NCBI GenBank assembly: GCA_033856025.1
Contig: JAWVFQ010000035.1
Span: forward strand, 13,478 to 77,477
DNA: 64,000 nt
Direction of reading: 5' to 3'
Source of the DNA: AC-38 sp033856025
GTDB lineage: Bacteria; Actinomycetota; Thermoleophilia; Solirubrobacterales; Solirubrobacteraceae
This document shows, in pieces, positions 6,972 through 14,997 of this stretch (positions are counted from its first letter, which is position 1; the number at the start of each line of letters is the position of its first letter). The position numbers were made by a program, and so were the translations under genes. Under the pieces are notes generated by a model, which had not been told where the DNA came from, did not search any database, and saw only the letters and a program-made list of their open reading frames with translations.

Positions 6972-9187
6972 CGCTTCGTGATCGGCGCGTAGGCGGCCAT
7001 GAGCTTGCGCTCGGACCCGTCGCCGGCGAAGCGCACGACGACGATCCCGCCGGGCTCCACGCCGGTGACCACGCCTTCGCCGAACGCGGCGTGCGTCACG
7101 TCGTCGCCCATCCGGAAGTCCGGGACGGCTCCGCTGGAATCCACCTGGGCGGAGTCCCAGGTCGTGGCGCGGGCCACGGCGGTGGCCGGGCCGCGCGACG
7201 CGCGCAGCTCCTCCGCCGCGTCGGTCAGCTCGGCGGGGATCTCATCCAGGAAGCGCGAGCGCAGGCCGTAGGTCCGGGCGCCGAAGACGTTGCGGGTGCG
7301 CGCATAGGTCAGGTAGAGGTCGCGCATGGCGCGGGTGATCCCGACGTAGGCCAGGCGGCGCTCCTCCTCCAGCCCGCCCTCGTCCAGCGCGCGCGAGTGC
7401 GGGAACACGCCGTCCTCGCAGCCGATGACGAAGACGATCGGGAACTCCAGTCCCTTGGCGTTGTGCAGGGTCATGAGCGTGACCAGGCCCTCCTCGTCGC
7501 GCAGGCCGTCGGCGTCGGAGAGCAGGGCGATCTGCTGGAGGAAGCCGGCGACGCTCGGGTCCTCGTCCGTCCCGTCGTACTCGCGCCCGACCTCGACGAG
7601 CTCCTGGAGGTTCTCGATGCGCCCCTGCGCCTCGATCGTGCGCTCGGCCTCCAGCGCCTCGAGGTACCCGCTGCGCCGCAGCACCTCCTCGAGCACGTCG
7701 GCCACGCCGGCGCCGTCGACCAGGAGGTCGCGCAGCTCCACCATCGTTCCCATGAACCGCTCGAACGCCCGCACCGCGGCGGTGCCCAGGCCGGGGATCG
7801 AGCCGGGCTCCAGCGCCACCTCGAACACCGGCTCGCCGAGCGTGTTGGCGTAGGAGATCACGCGCGACATGGAGGTCTGGCCGATGCCCCGCCGGGGAGA
7901 ATTCGCCACGCGGGTGAAGGCGACGGCGTCCTGCGGGTTGACCAGGACGTTGAGGTAGGCGATCGCGTCCTTGATCTCGGCGCGGTCGTAGAACTTCGTG
8001 CCGCCCACCACCTGGTAGGCGATCTCGTCGCGGATCAGCCGGTCCTCCAGCACCCGCGACTGCGCGTTGGTCCGGTAGAAGACGGCGATCTCCTCGCGCG
8101 AGACTCCCTCGTCCACCAGCCGCTGAACCTCGCCGGAGACGAACCGCGCCTCGGCATGCTCGTCGTCGAGCTCGCGAACCTTGACCGGATCGCCCTCGCC
8201 GAGCTCGGTGAACAGGCGCTTGCCCAGCCGGCCGCGGTTGTTGGAGATGACCCCGTTGGCCGCGTCGAGGATGGTCTGCGTGGACCGGTAGTTCTGCTCC
8301 AGGCGCACCACGTGGGCGTCCGGGTAGTCATCGGAGAAGTCGAGGATGTTCCGGATGTCGGCTCCGCGGAAGCCGTAGACCGATTGGTCTTCATCACCAA
8401 CGACGCATACGTTGCGGTGGCCCTGGTCCGCGTCGTCGCCCGTCCCCACGCCGGTCAGGACCTGGAGGAGGCGGTACTGGGCGTGGTTGGTGTCCTGGTA
8501 CTCGTCGACGAGGACGTGGCGGAAGGCCTGCTGGTAGCGCTCGCGGACCTCGGGGAAGAGCTCGAGGACGTTGACCGTCCGCACGAGGAGATCGTCGAAG
8601 TCCATCGCGTTGGCGCGGTGGATCTCGCGCTCGTAGAGCTCGTAGACGTCCGCGACCGTCTCCTCGAAGAACGACCCGATGAGCTGGCGGTAGTCCTCGG
8701 CGCTGCGCAGCTTGTTCTTGGCGTCGGAGATCTGGTTCTGGACCGCGGCGGGCGTGTAGCGCTTGGGATCGACGTCGAGGTCGCCGATGCACTGGCGCAC
8801 CAGGCGCCGCGAGTCCGCCTGGTCGTAGATCGTGAAGCTGCGGGTGTAGCCCAGGCGGTGGGCGTCGGCGCGCAGCATCCGCGCGCAGGCGGAGTGGAAG
8901 GTCATGACCCACATCCCGCGCACGCTGCGCCCCAGCAGCAGCTCGACGCGGTCGCGCATCTCCTGCGCCGCCTTGTTCGTGAAGGTGATCGCCAGCAGCT
9001 CGCCGGCGTTGACCCGGCCCGAGCGCACGAGGTACGCGATGCGATGGGTGAGGACGCGCGTCTTGCCCGAGCCGGCCCCGGCGAGGATCAGCAGCGGGCC
9101 GTCGCCGTACGTGACGGCCTCGCGCTGGGGCTCGTTGAGCCCCGCCAGGAGGGACTCGATGTCGGTGGTCAGCGCGCCGTCGGGCAT
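6968..9187 (-). CDS. pcrA: ATP-dependent DNA helicase PcrA/UvrD
   Basis: A 739-residue superfamily 1A 3'-5' DNA helicase for nucleotide excision repair and removal of stalled complexes. The Q motif (NEPQREAV) is near residue 20, Walker A (AGAGSGKT) at 36-43, motif Ia TFTNKAAQEM follows, and motif II is DEYQDTN. Motif III (GDEDQSVYGFRGAD) and motif V/VI (TLHNAKGLEFP, RRLAYVGITRA) are all intact. The last 50 residues (MGDDVTHAAFGEGVVTGVEP onwards) match the Tudor-like RNA polymerase-binding tail of PcrA, which favours pcrA over rep. It is divergent from the queuosine-salvage-like gene across 51 bases. Confidence 0.95.
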   Translation of the reverse strand: MPDGALTTDIESLLAGLNEPQREAVTYGDGPLLILAGAGSGKTRVLTHRIAYLVRSGRVNAGELLAITFTNKAAQEMRDRVELLLGRSVRGMWVMTFHSACARMLRADAHRLGYTRSFTIYDQADSRRLVRQCIGDLDVDPKRYTPAAVQNQISDAKNKLRSAEDYRQLIGSFFEETVADVYELYEREIHRANAMDFDDLLVRTVNVLELFPEVRERYQQAFRHVLVDEYQDTNHAQYRLLQVLTGVGTGDDADQGHRNVCVVGDEDQSVYGFRGADIRNILDFSDDYPDAHVVRLEQNYRSTQTILDAANGVISNNRGRLGKRLFTELGEGDPVKVRELDDEHAEARFVSGEVQRLVDEGVSREEIAVFYRTNAQSRVLEDRLIRDEIAYQVVGGTKFYDRAEIKDAIAYLNVLVNPQDAVAFTRVANSPRRGIGQTSMSRVISYANTLGEPVFEVALEPGSIPGLGTAAVRAFERFMGTMVELRDLLVDGAGVADVLEEVLRRSGYLEALEAERTIEAQGRIENLQELVEVGREYDGTDEDPSVAGFLQQIALLSDADGLRDEEGLVTLMTLHNAKGLEFPIVFVIGCEDGVFPHSRALDEGGLEEERRLAYVGITRAMRDLYLTYARTRNVFGARTYGLRSRFLDEIPAELTDAAEELRASRGPATAVARATTWDSAQVDSSGAVPDFRMGDDVTHAAFGEGVVTGVEPGGIVVVRFAGDGSERKLMAAYAPITKR

Positions 9188-9238
9188 CGACGGCTAACGC
9201 TAGCGAGCGCGGCGGCGCGCGTCGGGGAGCATGTGGGC

Positions 9239-10111
9239 ATGGCGCTCTGCGACGAGGTTCGTGCGCACGCCGCGGCGGTCATGCGCGACGCGCGATGGGT
9301 GCGGCTCGACCTCGAGCGCCTCGATGCGCTGGACCCGGGGCCGCCGCCCGCGCCGGACCCGGGCACGCTCGTCGAGGGCGCGCCGGAGGACGTCGCCCGC
9401 CACGTCCTCACGGTGGACTCGGTGAACTTCGGCTCGGGGTGGTTCCCCACGCTGCGCAAGCGCGACGGGCGCTCGGGATACATGACGATCGCGTCCGCCC
9501 TGGCCGATCGCTTCCGCGCCGAGGGCCCCTGGCCCACCGCCGCGTTGCGAGCGCTGACGCCGGCTGAGGTGGCGGGCGTCCTGGGCCAGGAGCCCGACCA
9601 CGAGCTGATGGCGCTCTACGCCCGTGCGCTCAACCACCTGGGCGGCTGGCTGGGCGAGCGCGGCGCACTGGACGCGATCGCCGAGGCCGAGGGCTCGGCC
9701 GAGCGCCTGGCGGAGCAGCTCGCCGCCGGAATGCCCTTCTTCGACGACCGCGGGTTCTTCAAGCGCGCCCAGATCACGCCCAGCGACCTGGACCTGGCGG
9801 GCGTGGCGCGCTTCCAGGACCTGGACCGCCTGACGATCTTCGCCGACAACCTCGTCCCCCACGTCCTGCGCGTGGACGGCGCGCTGCGCTACGACCCGGG
9901 GCTGGCGGCCCGGATCGACGCGGGCGAGCGGCTGGAGGCCGGGTCGCGTGAGGAGCTGGAGATCCGCGCCGCCGCGGTCCACGCCGGCGAGCGGCTCGCC
10001 GCCCGCCTGGGCGTCGCACCGCGCACGCTGGACGCCGCGCTGTGGAACCGAGGCCAGGCGCCGCGCTACAAGGCCGTCCCGCGCCACCGGGCGCGGTCGG
10101 TCTTCTATTAG
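9239..10111 (+). CDS. Queuosine salvage protein (DUF2419 / Qng1-like)
   Basis: A 290-residue protein resembling the DUF2419 family, whose characterised members hydrolyse queuosine 5'-phosphate to release queuine (a DNA-glycosylase-like fold). Family marks are VDSVNFGSGWFPTL early on, LTIFADNLVPHVLRVDGAL in the middle with the Asp expected at the active site, and the C-terminal LWNRGQAPRYKAVPRHR signature. The start MALCDEVRAHAAAV at 9239 has GGAG seven bases or so upstream. It is a single plus-strand gene, divergent from pcrA and convergent with cysE, whose stop codon lies directly next to its own. Confidence 0.85.
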   Translation: MALCDEVRAHAAAVMRDARWVRLDLERLDALDPGPPPAPDPGTLVEGAPEDVARHVLTVDSVNFGSGWFPTLRKRDGRSGYMTIASALADRFRAEGPWPTAALRALTPAEVAGVLGQEPDHELMALYARALNHLGGWLGERGALDAIAEAEGSAERLAEQLAAGMPFFDDRGFFKRAQITPSDLDLAGVARFQDLDRLTIFADNLVPHVLRVDGALRYDPGLAARIDAGERLEAGSREELEIRAAAVHAGERLAARLGVAPRTLDAALWNRGQAPRYKAVPRHRARSVFY

Positions 10112-10864
10112 CTAGCCGCCGGCGGGGTTGGGCCCCTCGGCGGGGCGCAGCGGGCGCACCTCGGCGGGCGGGTCGGCCGGACGGGCGCCCTCCGGGCTGG
10201 CCACCTCGGCCAGCGCGCGCTCCAGGGCGCCGATGCGGCTGGCCAGGCCCGCGATGGCGTCGGCGATCGGGTCGGGCAGATGGACCCAGTCGGCGTCGGG
10301 CCCCTCGGGGCGGCGCCCCTCCACCCGCACCGGGTGGCCGGGATTGCCCACGACGGTGGAGTTCGGCGGCACGTCGTGGATCACCACGCTGTTGGCGCCG
10401 ATCTTGGCGCCGTGGCCCACGGTGATCGGGCCGAGCAGCTTGGCGCCCGAGCCGATGGTCACGTTGTCCTCGACGGTCGGGTGCCGTTTGCCCGTGGCGA
10501 ACCCCGTGCCCCCCAGCGTGACGCCCTGGTAGAGCGTGACGTCACGGCCGATCTCGGCCGTCTCCCCCACCACCACGCCCATGCCGTGGTCGATGAAGAA
10601 GCCCTCGCCGATCCGCGCGGCCGGGTGGATCTCGATCCCGGTCAGCGCGCGCGAGAGGTAGGCGATGGAGCGCGGAGCCACCGGAACGCCCGCGTCGTGC
10701 AGCAGGTGCGCCACGCGGTGGGAGAGCAGCGCGTGCACGCCCGGCCAGGACACGAGGATCTCGCCCGGCCCCACGCCGCGCGCCGCCGGATCGCGGTCGC
10801 GGGCCGCGGCGATGTCCCGCCGAACCTCTCCCACGAAGCGCGCAGCGGCGCCCAGGCCGAGCAT
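10112..10864 (-). CDS. cysE: Serine O-acetyltransferase
   Basis: CysE (250 residues) transfers acetyl from acetyl-CoA to serine, the first step of cysteine synthesis. The hexapeptide-repeat beta-helix is clear from ALTGIEIHPAARIGEGFFID onward, with the catalytic HGMGVVVGETAEIG and the TLYQGVTLGGTG loop. The last ~70 residues, rich in Pro/Glu/Ala (RRPEGPDADW and beyond), extend past the CysE core and include a short helix (ASRIGALERALAEV) that could aid oligomerisation. It is 34 bases downstream of cysK on the same strand, and the pair forms a cysteine operon. Confidence 0.94.
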   Translation of the reverse strand: MLGLGAAARFVGEVRRDIAAARDRDPAARGVGPGEILVSWPGVHALLSHRVAHLLHDAGVPVAPRSIAYLSRALTGIEIHPAARIGEGFFIDHGMGVVVGETAEIGRDVTLYQGVTLGGTGFATGKRHPTVEDNVTIGSGAKLLGPITVGHGAKIGANSVVIHDVPPNSTVVGNPGHPVRVEGRRPEGPDADWVHLPDPIADAIAGLASRIGALERALAEVASPEGARPADPPAEVRPLRPAEGPNPAGG

Positions 10865-10898
10865 TGCAAAAGAATACCCGCGGCCGCCCCTGGCGCCG

Positions 10899-11822
10899 TC
10901 AGGGGGCGAAGAAGGGTGCGGACACGTAGCGCTCGCCCGAGTCGGGGACGACGACCACGATGCGCTGCCCCGCGTGCTCAGGCCGTCCGGCGACCTCCAG
11001 CGCGCCCGCGACCGCGGCGCCGCCCGAGATGCCGGCCAGCACGCCCTCGCTGCGCGCCATGCGCCAGGCGGTCTGGATGGCTGTGTCGTCGGAGACCGCC
11101 AGCACCTCGTCGATCACCTCGCGGTTCAGGACGGCGGGGACGAACCCGGCGCCGATCCCCTGGATGCGGTGGGGCCCGGGCGGGCGCCCGGACAGGACCG
11201 CCGACCCCGCCGGCTCGACGGCCACGACGCGGGCGGACGGATTGCGCTGCTTGAGGACCTCCCCCACGCCGGTGATCGTCCCGCCCGTCCCCACGCCGGA
11301 CACGAACACGTCGACGCGGCCGTCCAGGGCATCGAGGATCTCCGGCGCGGTCGTGCGGCGGTGGACCTCCGGGTTGGCCGGGTTGGAGAACTGGTCGGGC
11401 AGGAACGCGTCGTCGCGCCCGGCCATGGCGCGGGCGGCCGCGACCGCCTCGTCCATCCCGCCCAGCGACTCCACCTCCTCCACGCGGGCGCCGTAGAGGC
11501 GCAGCAGCGAGGTGCGCTCCCGGCTCATGCCCTGCGGGAGCGTGAGCACGAGCTCATAGCCCTTGGCCGCGCACACGAAGGCCAGGGCGATCCCGGTGTT
11601 GCCGCTCGTCGCCTCGACGATCGTCGTCCGGCCGGGCTCGATGCGACCCTCGGCCTCGGCCGCCTCGATCATGGCCACGCCGATGCGGTCCTTGACGCTG
11701 CCCCCGGGGTTGTAGGCCTCCAGCTTGGCGTAGAGCTCCGCGGCGTCCGCCCCCATCCGCGTCAGTCGCACCATCGGCGTGTCGCCGACGTGGTCGGCGA
11801 TGTTGGTCGGGATCGCGGGCAT
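10899..11822 (-). CDS. cysK: Cysteine synthase (O-acetylserine sulfhydrylase)
   Basis: A 307-residue PLP enzyme that makes cysteine from O-acetylserine and sulfide. The PLP-binding lysine lies in NPGGSVKDRIGVAM (about residue 42), the substrate loop is EATSGNTGIALA, and the phosphate-binding loop GVGTGGTITGVG is intact. The ending matches CysK/CysM rather than cystathionine beta-synthase (no CBS domains). ATG at 11822 begins MPAIPTNIADHVGDTPMVRL. It is the first gene of cysK-cysE; product of one feeds the other, and in other bacteria the two proteins form the cysteine synthase complex. Confidence 0.95.
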   Translation of the reverse strand: MPAIPTNIADHVGDTPMVRLTRMGADAAELYAKLEAYNPGGSVKDRIGVAMIEAAEAEGRIEPGRTTIVEATSGNTGIALAFVCAAKGYELVLTLPQGMSRERTSLLRLYGARVEEVESLGGMDEAVAAARAMAGRDDAFLPDQFSNPANPEVHRRTTAPEILDALDGRVDVFVSGVGTGGTITGVGEVLKQRNPSARVVAVEPAGSAVLSGRPPGPHRIQGIGAGFVPAVLNREVIDEVLAVSDDTAIQTAWRMARSEGVLAGISGGAAVAGALEVAGRPEHAGQRIVVVVPDSGERYVSAPFFAP

Positions 11823-11937
11823 GGCCGGCCGCCACGATACCCGCGGGATTCGTCACCCACCCATCCGCAAAGGGCTACACTCGGCGCCAGGCACGGGAAA
11901 GGGATCGCAGTTGGCCAGCAGGAGGGTCGAGCCGTTC

Positions 11938-12216
11938 ATGTGGAGAGAGCGCCTCGCGACGCTGCGGGCGGATCTGGATCCCGCGGCGCGCGAGAGCGAC
12001 CGCGCCGCGCTCGACCGGGCCCAGCGCCACGCGGCAGAGCTGGAGGCGCAGCTGGACGCCGAGCGCGACGCGCGCCGCAACGCCGAGGCGCGCGCCGAGG
12101 CGGCGGAGGGCCAGGCCAAGGCCACGGCCGCGGCGCTGGTGAGCCAGCGCTCCCCGGCCATCCAGCGCGCCACCCGCCGCCGCCGCGGCCCGCTCGGGCG
12201 CCTGCGCCGGGGCTAG
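11938..12216 (+). CDS. Small coiled-coil protein, 92 residues
   Basis: The start MWRERLATLRADLDPAARES at 11938 has AGGAGGG twelve bases upstream; an alternative TTG at 11911 lies upstream of that site. Residues about 20-70 are a continuous Glu/Ala/Arg/Gln-rich helix (LEAQLDAERDARRNAEARAE) with heptad spacing, so a coiled coil is likely. The C-terminus is very basic (ATRRRRGPLGRLRRG). No enzyme motif. It diverges from cysK, and a symmetrical hairpin separates its end from the convergent NHL-repeat gene. Role unknown. Confidence 0.72.
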   Translation: MWRERLATLRADLDPAARESDRAALDRAQRHAAELEAQLDAERDARRNAEARAEAAEGQAKATAAALVSQRSPAIQRATRRRRGPLGRLRRG

Positions 12217-12229
12217 AACCGCGAGCTGT

Positions 12230-12251
12230 CGGGCCCCCGGGCGTGGGCCCG
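12230..12251. terminator. GC hairpin between convergent genes
   Basis: A perfect 7-bp stem CGGGCCC (12230-12236) / GGGCCCG (12245-12251) with an eight-base loop sits in the 48-base gap between the convergent coiled-coil and NHL-repeat genes. No T tract follows on either strand, so it is only a candidate bidirectional terminator. Confidence 0.4.
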
Positions 12252-12264
12252 TCGCACTGTGGCC

Positions 12265-13773
12265 TTAGCGTCTGGGTCTGGTGACCGTCAGGGTGGCGGC
12301 GTCGCTGGCGCGCTGGCCGGTGGCGGTGCTGGCGCTGAGGCGCAGCGAGTAGCGCCCCGGTCCCGCCGGCACGGTCAGGCGCACGGTGCGCCGCCCGGCG
12401 GTCAGCGTGGCGCGTACGCGGGCGGCGGTGCGCCGCCCGCGCACGGCGGCCAGGTCGACGGTGGCCCTGGTCGTGATCACCAGGCGCACCGTCAGGCGCT
12501 GGCGCGGACGAGCCCGGAAGCTGGTCTGCGCGAACGCGACCGCGAGGCGGTCGAACGCCGGGCCGGGCGGCCCCTGCGGCCCCGCCGGGCCGGTCGCCGC
12601 GACCGGGCCTGCCGGTCCCTGGGGGCCTGCCGTCCCCGGCGGGCCGGGTGGCCCGCTGGCGGGGCCGCGCAGGTCGGCGTCGACGAACCGCACCCGGTGG
12701 TTGTCCAGGTCGGGGACCAGGAAGCCGCCGTCCGCGGTGGCCGCCACCCCGTACGTGCCGCTCAGCTGGGCGGCCGTGGCCGGTCCACCGTCGCCGGCAA
12801 AGCCCGGCGTGCCGGTGCCGGCGACGGTGGTGATGGTGCCAGCGGGCGAGACCCGGCGCACCCGGTAGTTGTCGGTATCGGCCATCAGGAAGCCGCCGTC
12901 CGCGGTGGCCGCCACCCCGAACGGGCTGCTGAGCTGTGCGGCGATGGCCGGTCCGCCGTCGCCGCTGAAGCCACCGGTGCCGGTGCCGGCCGCGGTGGTG
13001 ATGGTGCCCGCGGGCGACACCCGGCGCACCCGCCGGTTGCTCAGGTCGGCGACCAGGAAGCCGCCGTCGGCGGTGGCCGCCACCCCGGTCGGCGTGTTGA
13101 GCTGGGCGGCCGTGGCCGCTCCGCCGTCGCCGGCGAAGCCCGGCGTGCCGGTGCCGGCGGCCCTGGTGATGGTGCCCGCGGGCGAGACCCGACGCACCCG
13201 GTGGTTGCCCTGGTCGGCGACCAAGAAGCCGCCGTCGGCGGTGGCCGCCACCCCGGTCGGCGTGTTGAGCTGGGCGGCGGTGGCCGACCCGCCGTCGCCG
13301 CCGGAGCCCGGGGTGCCGGTGCCGGCGACGGTAGTGATCGTGCCCCCAGGCGACACGTAGCGCACCCGCCGGTTGCTCTGGTCGGCGACCAGGAAGCCGC
13401 CGTCGGCGGTGGCCGCCACCCCGGTCGGGTTGTTGAGCGGGGCGACGGTGGCCAGCCCGCCGTCGCCGCCGAAGCCGGCCGTGCCGGTGCCGGCGACGGT
13501 GGTGATCGTGCCCGCGGGCGACACCCGGCGCACCCGCTGGTTGCCCTGGTCGGCGACCAGGAAGCCGCCGTCCGCGGTGGCCGCCACCCCGAACGGGTTG
13601 TTCAGCTGGGCAGCGGTGGCCAGCCCGCCGTCGCCGCCGAAGCTGGCGGCACCGGTGCCGGCGACCGTGAAGATGTTGTTGGTCGCTGCCCCCGCCGGAG
13701 CGGCGCCCGCCAGCGCGCAGGTCAGCGCCGCCACAAGCACCGAGCGCCGCGGGGCCCTCGTCATCGTGGTCAT
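12265..13773 (-). CDS. Secreted NHL-repeat beta-propeller with collagen-like linker
   Basis: A 502-residue secreted protein. ATG at 13773 has AGGAG seven bases upstream, and residues 5-30 form a signal peptide ending APAGAA. Then come six NHL-type units of exactly 56 residues (core GVAATADGGFLVADQGNQRV), enough for a six-bladed propeller. Next is a collagen-like Gly-Xaa-Yaa stretch (PPGPPGTAGPQGPAGP and similar). The final ~100 residues are a beta-rich Arg/Thr domain (RQRLTVRLVITTRATV), probably Ig-like. Blades are nearly identical, suggesting recent repeat expansion. Binding partner unknown; likely a surface protein. It lies between cysK and the Rrf2 regulator but no functional link is evident. 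Confidence 0.85.
   Translation of the reverse strand: MTTMTRAPRRSVLVAALTCALAGAAPAGAATNNIFTVAGTGAASFGGDGGLATAAQLNNPFGVAATADGGFLVADQGNQRVRRVSPAGTITTVAGTGTAGFGGDGGLATVAPLNNPTGVAATADGGFLVADQSNRRVRYVSPGGTITTVAGTGTPGSGGDGGSATAAQLNTPTGVAATADGGFLVADQGNHRVRRVSPAGTITRAAGTGTPGFAGDGGAATAAQLNTPTGVAATADGGFLVADLSNRRVRRVSPAGTITTAAGTGTGGFSGDGGPAIAAQLSSPFGVAATADGGFLMADTDNYRVRRVSPAGTITTVAGTGTPGFAGDGGPATAAQLSGTYGVAATADGGFLVPDLDNHRVRFVDADLRGPASGPPGPPGTAGPQGPAGPVAATGPAGPQGPPGPAFDRLAVAFAQTSFRARPRQRLTVRLVITTRATVDLAAVRGRRTAARVRATLTAGRRTVRLTVPAGPGRYSLRLSASTATGQRASDAATLTVTRPRR
12560..12666 (-). repeat. Collagen-like Gly-Pro coding tract
   Basis: About 36 codons encode Gly-Xaa-Yaa triplets rich in Pro and Ala (GPPGPPGTAGPQGPAGP, then GPAGPQGPPGP), interrupted once by VAAT. 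It joins the NHL propeller to the C-terminal domain and could form a short collagen-type triple helix. Confidence 0.75.
12721..13680 (-). repeat. Six tandem 168-bp NHL-coding repeats
   Basis: The landmark GAAGCCGCCGTC (plus strand) recurs at 12721, 12889, 13057, 13225, 13393 and 13561, an exact 168-base (56-codon) period across six copies. Copies differ by scattered substitutions only, without indels. Confidence 0.92.
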
Positions 13774-14114
13774 CGAGCCTCTCCTATCCGCGGGGTCCAC
13801 CCGTTCCCGCTGCCAAGTCTCCCCGCAAAAGGGCCCGCCGGCGGTGGACGTATACGCGCCCGCCACCCACCCTAACCGCCGACGCACCGATATCAAGATC
13901 GAGCATGGCTCGGACCGCGAAGCGGTCCACGCGGCATGCGCCCCCCCGGCGGTCGGAGCCGAGCACCACCTCCGAGCTGGCCGTTCCAGAGGCGCACTAC
14001 GCCCGCCCCTGGCCCAGGACGGAGTTTCTAGCGGTCCTCGCGCTGTTCTGCGGCCCGGCAAGCAACCCCATCCCGATAGACGCGGGGGATCGCCAGTCGT
14101 GACGGGCGCCGGGG
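13774..14114. other. 341-base gap without a convincing gene
   Basis: This gap separates the start of the NHL-repeat gene from the stop of the Rrf2 gene, both on the minus strand, so it should hold the NHL promoter and an Rrf2 terminator. Visible are the Shine-Dalgarno AGGAG at about 13781-13785 and a perfect 7-bp hairpin GGACCGC-gaa-GCGGTCC at 13912-13928 in a slightly less GC-rich stretch. Short open frames exist here but lack start signals and protein-like composition. Confidence 0.5.
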
Positions 14115-14507
14115 CTAGATGTAGTACATCGTCGAGCCGGCGTCGCGGCGCTCGCGCTCGACGACGTCGGCGACGGTCGTCTTGGCCAGGACGTCGCGGG
14201 CGGCGGCCGCGGCTTCGGCGAACACGCCCTTGGCGTCGGCGCCGACGGGTCCGTCCAGGAGCTCGACGAGCTCGAGCACGGTGATCTCGGAGGGATCGCG
14301 GGCGAAGGAGTAGCCGCCCTTGACGCCGCGCTGGGAGCGCAGGACGCCCGCGCGGCGCAGCACGGCGAAGAGCTGCTCCAGGAACTGCACCGGGATGTCG
14401 CGCCGGCGGGCCAGCTCGCCGATCGGGACGGGGCCCGCGTCGCCGTGGCGGCCCAGCTCGGCCAGGGCCTGCAGCGCGTACGGCGACTTGGTCGTGATCG
14501 AGATCAA
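14115..14507 (-). CDS. Rrf2-family transcriptional regulator (CymR-like, no cysteines)
   Basis: A 130-residue Rrf2 regulator with the winged-helix N-terminus (TTKSPYALQALAELGRHG), recognition region IPVQFLEQLFAVLRRAGVLRSQRGVKGGY, and family ending STMYYI. It contains no cysteine at all, so it cannot carry the Fe-S cluster of IscR/NsrR; this is the CymR-type subgroup, known in Bacillus to repress cysteine genes together with CysK. With cysK-cysE 2.3 kb away on the same strand, a role in sulfur/cysteine control is plausible but inferred. It is divergent from the VanZ-like gene across 28 bases. Confidence 0.88.
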   Translation of the reverse strand: MISITTKSPYALQALAELGRHGDAGPVPIGELARRRDIPVQFLEQLFAVLRRAGVLRSQRGVKGGYSFARDPSEITVLELVELLDGPVGADAKGVFAEAAAAARDVLAKTTVADVVERERRDAGSTMYYI

Positions 14508-14535
14508 TCCGCTCCCTCCCTACCCTTCCCACCTT

Positions 14536-14997
14536 ATGCGACAGGTCAGCCGCTACCTACCGCCGCTCGCGCTGATGGCGCTCATCTTCTTCCTGAGCGC
14601 CCAGCCGGGCCTGAAGTCAGGGCTCGGGCTGGCCGACCTGATCGGCCGCAAGATGATCCACGCCGGCTCCTACGGCGCGCTCTTTCTCCTCTGGCTGCGC
14701 GCGTTTCGCTGGCGGGCGCCGGAATGGGCGGCGGCGATCGCCCTGGCCTACGCGGTCAGCGACGAGTTCCACCAGCACTTCACGCCGCATCGCACGGCGT
14801 CGCCGCTCGACGTGGCGATCGACGGCCTCGGGATCGCCCTGGCCTGGTGGCTGTGGCGGCGCGCGACGGCGCCGCGGCTAGATCCAGCCGCGCTCGGTGG
14901 CGACGAGGACGGCCTGCGCCCGGTCGACGGCGCCGAGCTTCCCGTAGATGTTGTGCAGGTGGGTGCGGACGGTGCTGGTCGAGAGCGACAGCTCTGA
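14536..14997 (+). CDS. VanZ-like membrane protein
   Basis: A 153-residue protein whose first 110 residues match the VanZ pattern: an N-terminal hydrophobic helix followed by FFLSAQPG, then KMIHAGSYGALFLLWLRAF, and the ASDEFHQ-like motif AVSDEFHQHFTPHRTASPLDVAIDGLGI with its conserved acidic and Phe/His residues. Four membrane helices are expected. The last ~43 residues (from APRLDPAALGG) look non-native and lie antisense to the 3' end of the HDOD gene, so the family domain really ends at WWLWRR. VanZ proteins are linked to glycopeptide resistance in some bacteria but most, like this lone copy, have no known role. Confidence 0.8.
   Translation: MRQVSRYLPPLALMALIFFLSAQPGLKSGLGLADLIGRKMIHAGSYGALFLLWLRAFRWRAPEWAAAIALAYAVSDEFHQHFTPHRTASPLDVAIDGLGIALAWWLWRRATAPRLDPAALGGDEDGLRPVDGAELPVDVVQVGADGAGRERQL

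Noticed and set aside
7091..9238. Long plus-strand open frame upstream of the queuosine-salvage-like gene
   Set aside because: It is antisense to pcrA, whose helicase motifs are intact. The real gene begins at ATG 9239.
10887..10905. Hairpin CCCCTG/CAGGGG at the cysK stop
   Set aside because: The T-rich stretch lies more than ten bases beyond the stem, so it is unlikely to end transcription; cysK and cysE are treated as one operon.
13912..13928. Perfect 7-bp hairpin in the gap before the Rrf2 stop
   Set aside because: No T tract follows and its distance from both genes is large, so I cannot call it a terminator or operator; only noted in the gap entry.
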